A stretch of 19,646 bases of DNA from JAWLCA01 sp050485905 (GTDB lineage Bacteria > Pseudomonadota > Alphaproteobacteria > Rhodobacterales > Rhodobacteraceae): positions 1 through 19,646 of the forward strand of contig JBJHCH010000071.1 of NCBI GenBank assembly GCA_050485905.1, in the 5' to 3' direction. The translations under genes and the position numbers were made by a program. Within the stretch, counting starts at the first letter, position 1. Each line of letters begins with the position of its first letter. The notes beneath the pieces are model-generated. The model was not told where the DNA came from and did no database searches. It was given only the letters and a program-made list of their open reading frames with translations. Positions 13,321-19,646 of this stretch are shown here, piece after piece.

Positions 13321-16300
13321 CTATTCCGCGGGTGTGCGCTGGCCCACCGCCTCGGCAAGCTCGCGCTCCAGCCGCGCGGCTTCCTCGGCCTTTGGGGTCG
13401 AGAATCGGGCGAGCATCAGATAGGCCACCGGCGTCAGGTAGAGGGTGGAGACGGTGGCCAGCCCCAGCCCGCCGACGATGATCCATCCCAGCGCCTCGCG
13501 CGCCTCGGCGCCTGCGCCAAAGGAATAGATCAGCGGCAGACCGCCCAGCACGGTGGAGGCCATGGTCATCATCACCGGGCGCAGCCGGATCGTGCAGGCG
13601 TGGAAGATGGCGTCATAGACGCTCTCGCCACGGTCGCGCAACTGGTTGGCGAATTCCACGATCAGGATGCCGTTCTTGGCCATGATCCCTATCAGCAGCA
13701 CCAGCCCGATCTGTGAATAGACGTTCAGGCTGCCCCCCGTCAGCACGAGCGCAAAAATCGCGCAAGCCAACCCAAGCGGCACCGTTGACATCACGATCAC
13801 CGCCGAGACGAAGCTTTCGAACTGCGCCGACAGGACAAGGAAGACCACGAGTACGGCGAATCCGAAGGTCAGGAAAATCCCGGCATTTGTTTCCGCCAGC
13901 GTCGCGGCCTCGGCCAGCGGGACGATGCGGGTATCCTCTGGCAGCACCTCGGCACCGAGCCCGCGGACCAAGGTCAGTGCATCGCCCAGCGCAAGCTCTG
14001 GCGTCAGGGTGGCAGAGATCTCTACCGCGCGCTGCTGGCTCTCGCGCCCCAGTTCGGGGGCCACGGCGCGTTCCTGAAGGCTGACGAAGCTTGAGATTGG
14101 GATCATCTGCCCGCCACGCGCCTGGGCAAATATGCGTTCCAGATCACCGGGGTCGTTCACCGGATCGCCGGTGGAGATCATCTTTATGTCGAAGCTGCGG
14201 TCGTCGATGAAGACTGTGCCGATGGTCCGGCCGTCCAGCACAGCCTGCAGCGCCTCGCCCAGCCCGTCTATGTTAACTCCGAGGTCGGAGGCGCGGGTGC
14301 GGTCAACCTCGATGAAGAGTTGCGGCTGCGTCGTCTCGTATCCCAGAGAGACCCGGCCGAGCGCGGGATAATCCTCCATCCGCTCTACCAGTTCCTGGGC
14401 GGTATCTGCCAGCCGGTCGTAGTTGCTTCCCGTCAGGGCGAATGTCAGCCCGCGACCGGCGCCGCGAATTCGGAGCGAATTCGGCTGGATCGCAAAGACC
14501 TGCGCCCCGATCACGCTGCGCAGATTGCGGTTGACCTCTTCGACGATCTCTTGCTGACCGCGGGCACGGTCGTTCCAATGTGCCAGCGTCATGACGACGA
14601 AACCGCGGTTGTCGCTGCCACCGGCCCCGGTGATGGAAAAGAGGTTCGTGACCTCGCCCGACGCGATGAGCGGTTGCGCCAGTTCCTCGATCTCTCGCAT
14701 CTTGGCGGCGGTGTAATCGAGCGAGACGCCCTGCGGCGTGCGCACGCTCATCAGGACAACGGCGCGATCCTCGGGCGGGGTGATCTCCTGCCGGATCGAG
14801 CCATAGAGGAAAACGGCTGTGGCGGCGAAGAAGATCGCCGTCACAAGAACAGCGAGCGGCACGGCCAGGGCGCCGCGCAGCGTCCAGGCGTAAAGCGCCG
14901 CCAGCCGGTTGCCGAGCCACACCATTGGCCCGCGGGCGGTATCCGCATCCGCGACGGGGCGCAGCAGGCGGCTGGCCAGTACCGGGCAGAGCGTCAATGC
15001 CACCAGCGACGACAGAAGCACTGCCATGGCCAGCGTGAAACCGAACTCGCGGAACAACCCGCCGGTCTGTCCGGGCAGGAATGACAGCGGGATGAACACG
15101 GCGGCCAGCGTGGCAGTGGTCGTCACGACGGCAAAGAACACCTGCCGGGTGCCCAGAACGGCGGCGGCCCGCGCGCCCATCCCCTCGGACCGGCGGCGGA
15201 CGATGTTTTCCAGCACGACGATGGCGTCGTCCACGACCATCCCCGTCGCCAGAACCAGCGCCAGCAGGGTGAGGATATTGACCGAGAATCCGACGATGTA
15301 GATCGCGGCGATTGTGCCGATCAGCGCCACCGGCAGCGTTACGGCAGGGATAAGCGTCGCGCGCCAGTCGCGCAGGAACACGAAGATGATCGCCACGACA
15401 ATCATCATCGCCAGAAACAGGGTCTTCAGCACCTCCTGAATCGACCCCTCGATGAAGACCGCGTCGTCGCTGGTCACGAAGATGCTGACATCCGCGGGCA
15501 GGATACCCTGCAGTTCCTCCACCACCTCGCGCACCGCAGCCGAGATATCCAGCGTGTTCGACTGCGCCTGACGGATAATCCCGATGCCAAGGCCGGTCTG
15601 ACCGTTCGCGCGCAGCACGCTTTCGCCAGGTGCGGGGCCAAGCGTCACCTGTGCCACATCGCCGAGCGTCACGTTGTCGGTTATGACCAGCGCCTCGAAT
15701 TCGGCGGGGGTGGAGATGCTGGCTGTCGTGCGCACCACGATGGACTGGCGGTCGCTGCTGAGCGCGCCGGCGGGTGCATCGAATGACACGTTTCGCAGCG
15801 TATCGCGCACATCGGCCAGCGTCAGCCCGCGGCTGGCAAGCTGCATCTGGTCGACATCAACCCGGAACACCGCCTGACGATTGCCGTAGATCTGCAAATC
15901 AGCCACGCCGGGCACGGCAATGAACCGATCTTCGACCAGTTCCTCGACCAGCAGTGTCAGATCCTGTGGTGTGCGTGTGGACGAGGTGACGGCAATGCGC
16001 ATCACCGCATCGGCGTTGGCATCGGCCTTGACGATCCGCGGCTCATCCGCCCCATCGGGCAGGGAGTTGCGAATTCGACCAATTGCATCGCGCACGTCTG
16101 TCGCTGCCACGTCAAGGTCCGCGTCGTCGGCGAACTCGATGGTGACCCGGCTTCGACCGAAACGGGAGCTGGATGAGATCGATTTGACGCCAGCGACGCG
16201 GCCGGCGGCGGATTCGATGTTGGAGGTGACCTCTCTGTCGATCGTTTCGGGCGCGGCGCCGCTGAAATTGGTGGTAACCGTGACGACCGGGCGGTCTACA

Positions 16301-16452
16301 TCTGGCAACTCACGGATCTCGGCACCGAACAGGCCGGCGAGGCCGGCAATCACGATCAGCGAGCTGAGAACGAACGCGAGGATAGGGCGGCGGACGAAAA
16401 GCGCGGTGCCGCCGGTGCTGGTGGAGTCGGTTGCTGCCTTCATCGCCGTCAC
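13321..16452 (-). CDS. RND efflux pump inner-membrane transporter (HAE-1 / AcrB family)
   Basis: This proton-driven multidrug-type exporter of 1043 residues has the normal family length. Twelve membrane helices are expected: one near 22-42, a block near 340-545, another near 535-555, and a C-terminal block from about 870. Large periplasmic loops occupy about 45-335 and 560-870. The proton-relay residues are present: adjacent Asp pair in GMVVDDAIVVLEN (408-409), Lys in MAKNGILIVEF (about 926) and Arg in RLRPVMM (about 958). FVRRPILAFVLSSLIV and PGVADLQIYG are also typical. The start is either the GTG at 16452, overlapping the upstream stop as GTGA, or the ATG at 16443; neither has a strong ribosome-binding site. 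It is the second gene of a two-gene operon. No outer-membrane factor gene is visible. The exported compound is unknown. Confidence 0.95.
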   Translation of the reverse strand: MTAMKAATDSTSTGGTALFVRRPILAFVLSSLIVIAGLAGLFGAEIRELPDVDRPVVTVTTNFSGAAPETIDREVTSNIESAAGRVAGVKSISSSSRFGRSRVTIEFADDADLDVAATDVRDAIGRIRNSLPDGADEPRIVKADANADAVMRIAVTSSTRTPQDLTLLVEELVEDRFIAVPGVADLQIYGNRQAVFRVDVDQMQLASRGLTLADVRDTLRNVSFDAPAGALSSDRQSIVVRTTASISTPAEFEALVITDNVTLGDVAQVTLGPAPGESVLRANGQTGLGIGIIRQAQSNTLDISAAVREVVEELQGILPADVSIFVTSDDAVFIEGSIQEVLKTLFLAMMIVVAIIFVFLRDWRATLIPAVTLPVALIGTIAAIYIVGFSVNILTLLALVLATGMVVDDAIVVLENIVRRRSEGMGARAAAVLGTRQVFFAVVTTTATLAAVFIPLSFLPGQTGGLFREFGFTLAMAVLLSSLVALTLCPVLASRLLRPVADADTARGPMVWLGNRLAALYAWTLRGALAVPLAVLVTAIFFAATAVFLYGSIRQEITPPEDRAVVLMSVRTPQGVSLDYTAAKMREIEELAQPLIASGEVTNLFSITGAGGSDNRGFVVMTLAHWNDRARGQQEIVEEVNRNLRSVIGAQVFAIQPNSLRIRGAGRGLTFALTGSNYDRLADTAQELVERMEDYPALGRVSLGYETTQPQLFIEVDRTRASDLGVNIDGLGEALQAVLDGRTIGTVFIDDRSFDIKMISTGDPVNDPGDLERIFAQARGGQMIPISSFVSLQERAVAPELGRESQQRAVEISATLTPELALGDALTLVRGLGAEVLPEDTRIVPLAEAATLAETNAGIFLTFGFAVLVVFLVLSAQFESFVSAVIVMSTVPLGLACAIFALVLTGGSLNVYSQIGLVLLIGIMAKNGILIVEFANQLRDRGESVYDAIFHACTIRLRPVMMTMASTVLGGLPLIYSFGAGAEAREALGWIIVGGLGLATVSTLYLTPVAYLMLARFSTPKAEEAARLERELAEAVGQRTPAE

Positions 16453-17621
16453 CCCGGAACCGGGCTTTGCCCGGCCTCATGCCGCGCGCCCAGGTCGCCC
16501 TGCAGTTCCATGGAAACCTCGGCACCCGGACGGAGGTTCTGCACCCCTTCGGTCACGACCAGATCCCCGACAGAAATATCGCCCGAGACCAGCACGGCAT
16601 CGGCGCTGCGCTGCATGATCGTGACCTGCACCTGAACCGCGCGATCATCGCGCACCACCCAGACGAACGCGCCGTCGCCGGACCACTGGATCGCGAGCGG
16701 ATCGACCGCGGGATAGCTGTCGCCTTCGAACTTTGCGGTGATCCGAAAGGCCATGCCAGGGCGCAGGGTGTCGTTTGGATTGTCCACACCCGCCTGCACG
16801 CGCAGCGTTCGGCTGGTCTGATCCACACGATTGTCTAATGCGATGATCTCTCCGGTCACTCCCTCCTGCCGGAGCGCGAGCGGCGCGACCGATACGCTGT
16901 CGCCCTCGTTTATCATGCCCACGAACCGCTCCGGTACGCGAAACTCCAGCACGATCCGGGATCTGTCGTCGATCTGTGCGATGGGTGTCGACGTACCGAC
17001 CTGATCGCCGACTTCGGCCGCCAGAAGCCCGACCCAGCCCGAAATCGGGGCCGTAATGCTGCGGCGGTCGAGTTCGAACTCCGCCTCGCGCAACGACAAT
17101 TCCGCCGTCTGCAGGGCGAGCGCCGCGTCCTGTCGCTGCAACTCCGTCACCGCGCCGGACCCGCCAAGGCGTTCCAGTCGGTCGACCGTGGCGCGAGCGT
17201 CGGAAATCATAAGTTCGGCCCGGTCCAGCCGGATCCGCTCGGCGCGATCCTCCAGCGTCGCCACCACCGTGCCCGCTTCGACATAGGCGCCGGGGCGTAC
17301 CCGCACTTCGGCCAGGTAGCCCGACACTTCGGGCACCAGCGTCACCGAGCGCAGCGCGCGACCGTCACCGATGGCCGTCACCTCGTCGTTGATGACCCCG
17401 TCATAGGCGGGTTGTGCAATGACCGAAACTGGTCCGCCACCGCCGGGCGCAAAGCCTCCGGCCTGCTGCTGGCCCTGATCGTCCGCGAGTTCCAGGCCGA
17501 GCGGTTCCAGAAGGCCGATGCGATCAAGAAATGGTCGCGCGGAGGGAACGAAGGCGATCCAGACCGCCAGCCCTATTGCGACGACAACAAGCGTCGCAAG
17601 GACTTGTCGTAGAATTGCCAT
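16449..17621 (-). CDS. RND efflux membrane fusion protein (periplasmic adaptor)
   Basis: This adaptor links the RND pump to an outer-membrane channel. It is 390 residues from the ATG at 17621, chosen because GGAAGGA lies about seven bases upstream; the frame is open 31 codons further but has no such signal. An N-terminal membrane anchor (about 8-25, LATLVVVAIGLAVWIAF) takes the place of a lipid anchor. Next is a Gly/Gln-rich linker (49-65). The first lipoyl half is at about 95-125 (VSGYLAEVRVRPGAYVEAGTVVATLED), followed by an alpha-hairpin (about 127-186) and the second lipoyl half (187-217, ITAPISGWVGLLAAEVGDQVGT). A beta-barrel domain contains LRPGMAFRI, and the membrane-proximal region is at the C-terminus. 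Its stop overlaps the pump start, so the two are co-translated. Confidence 0.94.
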   Translation of the reverse strand: MAILRQVLATLVVVAIGLAVWIAFVPSARPFLDRIGLLEPLGLELADDQGQQQAGGFAPGGGGPVSVIAQPAYDGVINDEVTAIGDGRALRSVTLVPEVSGYLAEVRVRPGAYVEAGTVVATLEDRAERIRLDRAELMISDARATVDRLERLGGSGAVTELQRQDAALALQTAELSLREAEFELDRRSITAPISGWVGLLAAEVGDQVGTSTPIAQIDDRSRIVLEFRVPERFVGMINEGDSVSVAPLALRQEGVTGEIIALDNRVDQTSRTLRVQAGVDNPNDTLRPGMAFRITAKFEGDSYPAVDPLAIQWSGDGAFVWVVRDDRAVQVQVTIMQRSADAVLVSGDISVGDLVVTEGVQNLRPGAEVSMELQGDLGARHEAGQSPVPG

Positions 17622-17831
17622 CCAGATCCTTCCCGACGTTTGCCGCCCCCGGTATCGAGACCAGCGTTCCACCCCTGCGTTCGGTAATACACTCCGATAG
17701 ACCGAACCGACCAAGAAAAGAAGGTAACAGTTAGGTCATCAGGTGCGATGAACAAGCGAACGATGACTTATGCGCCACGGGTGTTCTGCCGGCGGGCGAA
17801 ATACGCAAGTTCGCAATCCACCGCTGGCGGC
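17622..17831. other. Intergenic region upstream of the efflux operon
   Basis: These 210 bases lie between the stop of the C45-family gene and the start of the membrane fusion protein, both on the minus strand. They contain the inverted repeat at 17679-17707 and a weak promoter-like pair on the minus strand. No clear terminator with a T-run follows the C45 gene, so some read-through into the efflux operon is possible. I see no convincing small gene. Confidence 0.5.
17679..17707 (-). promoter_or_regulatory. Inverted repeat and putative promoter of the efflux operon
   Basis: GTTCGGT (17679-17685) and ACCGAAC (17701-17707) are perfect seven-base inverted arms separated by 15 bases, so their centres are 22 bases (two helical turns) apart. 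This geometry suits a dimeric repressor such as a TetR-type protein. On the minus strand a weak promoter, TTGGTC (17714-17709) with GTATTA (17690-17685) after 18 bases, would be covered by it. No regulator gene lies within the window. Confidence 0.4.
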
Positions 17832-18818
17832 TCAGGCGCGAAGTGGAAGATCGGGCGTGTAGATGTGGCGGGCATGGTCCTCGAACCCGCCGATATCCAG
17901 CGGCCAGACGGCCTGCGGCCACCGCAGTTCCATCTGACCGACACGGGGGCGGTAGACGGCGGTGTAGAGCGTGCCGAAACCCTGGGCGAAGGCGGTGGAG
18001 TAGAGCGGGGGGCGCAGGAAGGCGCGGATGAACTTCTCCTCTGGCTCCACATGCAGGGTCAGGCGTTGCAGCAGGAAGCGTTCACGCTCCACCGTCGCCG
18101 TCAGTCGCGCGTGGCTGTCCCATTCGACCTTGTCCTGGTGGTTGGTGGCCACGGCGGCATGCGTCACGCGGGCAGGGCGGTCGGGCGCCATCATCACCGT
18201 GCGGAAATGGCGATGCCGGTCCACGACCGTGACGTTGTAGCTCATGTGGGTCGGGATGCGCGCCAGTGCAGCCCCGGCCTCTTCCGCGGTTTCGCAGGTC
18301 TGCAGCACATAGCGCAGGATCAGTGGCACGCCGAAACCGTTGCCCACGACCCGTCGCCCCCCGAAGGTCAGCGAGATCGCAAGCCCAGTATCGTTGATCC
18401 CGTCGACCAGCCCCCAGAGCCCGTCGGAGGTGCCCAGAACCACCCGACCGTCCCAGGCTGTGCGCAGAACGAGTCGGTCAAAGGCGTTGGGGTTGTAGTC
18501 GTAGTTGCGGACCAGAACCGGCTCCTTGCCCGGCCAGATCGCCTGGCTGCAACCTGAAAGATAGGGCGGCGGGCGATAGAAGCTGAGGAATCGTGCGGCG
18601 TGATCCGAACCGCCAGCCAGTTCGCACAGACGCTCGTACAGCGGCAGCAATTCCGGCATGTGGGTGCGCAGCGCCTGAAGGCTTTCCCAATAGGTCGGGC
18701 GCGCATCCTCGCCCTCACGCAGCCACCATCGGCGGTAATCGGGCCAGAACTCGGCAAAGAGCGCGGCCCATTTCGGGCCGGGCTCCTGCTCATTGATGGC
18801 ACGCCAGATGAGTTCCAC
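17832..18818 (-). CDS. C45-family autoproteolytic acyltransferase/hydrolase (AAT-like Ntn-hydrolase)
   Basis: This 328-residue protein is related to acyl-CoA:6-aminopenicillanic acid acyltransferase and other C45 peptidases. Members cut themselves before an internal Cys, which becomes the catalytic N-terminus for amide-bond hydrolysis or acyl transfer. The expected nucleophile is Cys90 in YLSGCSQAIW, followed by VLVRNYDYNP (101-110), GLWGLVDGINDTGLAISLTFGG (133-154) and the VATNHQ loop (223-228), all family hallmarks. Residues 1-89 would be the pro-segment, and no export signal is seen. The GTG at 18818 is preferred because family-like sequence starts there (ELIWRAINEQEPGPKW) and a GGA lies upstream. 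An ATG at 18869 would overlap the previous gene by 26 bases and has no ribosome-binding site. It follows the ATP-grasp gene closely. The substrate is unknown. Confidence 0.85.
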   Translation of the reverse strand: MELIWRAINEQEPGPKWAALFAEFWPDYRRWWLREGEDARPTYWESLQALRTHMPELLPLYERLCELAGGSDHAARFLSFYRPPPYLSGCSQAIWPGKEPVLVRNYDYNPNAFDRLVLRTAWDGRVVLGTSDGLWGLVDGINDTGLAISLTFGGRRVVGNGFGVPLILRYVLQTCETAEEAGAALARIPTHMSYNVTVVDRHRHFRTVMMAPDRPARVTHAAVATNHQDKVEWDSHARLTATVERERFLLQRLTLHVEPEEKFIRAFLRPPLYSTAFAQGFGTLYTAVYRPRVGQMELRWPQAVWPLDIGGFEDHARHIYTPDLPLRA

Positions 18819-18843
18819 ATGCGATCCGATGCAAACGAGTGGC

Positions 18844-19646
18844 CTACATGATCTTGAAGGCCGGATCATTCAAGGCCGGGCCGGCCTCGGCCATCGGCAA
18901 CGGTTTCGCGGCCACGCTCTGCTTGATGCCGTGGATCCACTTCTTTGCCCGCTCGTTCAACTGGAAACCCTGCGTCATCGACCGGCCGCGTGTCACGAGG
19001 ATACCGATATCGGCGCCCTCGTAACGATAGTCGCCCGGCCGCAGGATGCGCAGGAAGAATGCTTCGTTCTCCGACTCTACCGCGCGACGGTGATAGTCGA
19101 AGCGGTCAAAGACCACGCGCCCGTCCTCCAGCATCTTGTAGATGCCCGTCTGGGGCACGTCGGTGCAGATGTCCACCGTGTCATCCGTGTGCTTGATGAC
19201 CATCTGCGACCAGCCGTCAATCATGTCAGGGTCGGCCCAGCGGGCGTTCAATTCCTCCACGTCCAGCTTGAACTTCTTCTTTGAGAATTCCAGCAGATGG
19301 AACAGGAAAAGCGGCGCGTCGGCATGGGCAAAGGCGGCGTGGTTGGTCATCGAACTGGCCCCGGTGATGCGGGGGTTCAACTCGCCGAGCCAAAGGTCGC
19401 CCGTCTTCTTGTCGATCAGGAAATCCAGTTCGAAATAGCCGCGATAGCCCTCCTTGCGCAGTTGCTCGCCGAACTTGAAGGTCAGTTCGCGTGCCTGCTG
19501 GCGGACCTTGGGCGGAAAGGCGGTGGCGAAGATCTCGTTGCCGCACCAGCCGCCGCGATAGGGGGTCAGTTCCTTGAAGCCGACAAGCTCGGTCATCAGC
19601 GGGCCGACGATGGTGCCTTCCTTGGTCGCGCAGGCCTCGATCGCGG
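18844..19646 (-). CDS. ATP-grasp family ligase, biotin-carboxylase-like (5' partial)
   Basis: Only the C-terminal 267 codons are visible; the gene starts beyond the right edge of the window. The frame is open to base 19646, and the methionine at 19596 is internal, since IEACATKEGTIVGPLMTEL reads straight through it. The ATP-grasp signature is clear: YRGYFELDFLIDKKTGDLWLGELNPRITGASSMTNHAA, with Glu and Asn placed to bind Mg-ATP. About 150 residues follow the grasp fold (from about HLLEFSKKKFKLD to the end) and look like a family-specific C-terminal domain. Automatic annotation would probably call it biotin carboxylase or carbamoyl-phosphate synthase-like, but there is no biotin-carrier gene here. 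Its pairing with a C45 hydrolase argues instead for an amide- or peptide-bond-forming ligase. It ends 25 bases before the C45 start. Confidence 0.82.
   Translation of the reverse strand, partial: AIEACATKEGTIVGPLMTELVGFKELTPYRGGWCGNEIFATAFPPKVRQQARELTFKFGEQLRKEGYRGYFELDFLIDKKTGDLWLGELNPRITGASSMTNHAAFAHADAPLFLFHLLEFSKKKFKLDVEELNARWADPDMIDGWSQMVIKHTDDTVDICTDVPQTGIYKMLEDGRVVFDRFDYHRRAVESENEAFFLRILRPGDYRYEGADIGILVTRGRSMTQGFQLNERAKKWIHGIKQSVAAKPLPMAEAGPALNDPAFKIM

Noticed and set aside
18819..18869. ATG at 18869 as the start of the C45-family gene
   Set aside because: It would overlap the ATP-grasp gene by 26 bases, has no ribosome-binding site and adds 17 residues unlike the family. It cannot be fully excluded without homologue alignment.

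Overview
The window is high-GC DNA (G/C-ending codons throughout) from what is most likely an alphaproteobacterium of the Rhodobacteraceae/Paracoccaceae type. The main support is the argS - SPOR-domain gene - nagZ - scpA - scpB gene order, together with a Tat-exported family-5 solute-binding protein and a TTAA-N7-TTAA (CtrA-like) site. Genus cannot be fixed from the sequence alone.

Layout. (A) 1-5162, + strand: a peptide-type ABC importer operon with a Tat-signal binding protein (5' end outside the window), two permeases and one double-ATPase protein. A strong GNRA-loop hairpin lies between the binding-protein gene and the first permease gene. (B) 5163-5349: a 187-base convergent intergenic region with three stacked dyads, a T-run and a TTAA-N7-TTAA site. 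(C) 5350-7780, - strand: a membrane-anchored thioredoxin-fold protein with an Lgt-like N-terminal half, preceded by an acyl-CoA synthetase that may be translated from a leaderless mRNA. (D) 7883-13293, + strand: argS, SPOR protein, nagZ, scpA, scpB and an unrecognised 58-residue very basic protein. This is a translation, cell-wall and chromosome-segregation block with tight spacing and overlaps. (E) 13321-17621, - strand: an RND efflux pair (membrane fusion protein, then inner-membrane pump) with a candidate operator over its promoter region. (F) 17832-19646, - strand: a C45/AAT-type Ntn-hydrolase preceded by an ATP-grasp protein that runs out of the window.

How the genes work together. Block A should import a peptide-like or other oligomeric solute. 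Block D is housekeeping. Block F pairs an ATP-grasp enzyme, which usually forms amide or peptide-like bonds, with an autoproteolytic amide hydrolase/acyltransferase. This resembles a small make-or-modify cassette for an unknown amide metabolite and is the best candidate here for an undescribed system. Blocks E and F point the same way but are separated by 210 bases carrying E's own promoter-like sequence, so a functional link to the pump is only a hypothesis. No rRNA, tRNA, insertion sequence, CRISPR array or replication origin was seen.
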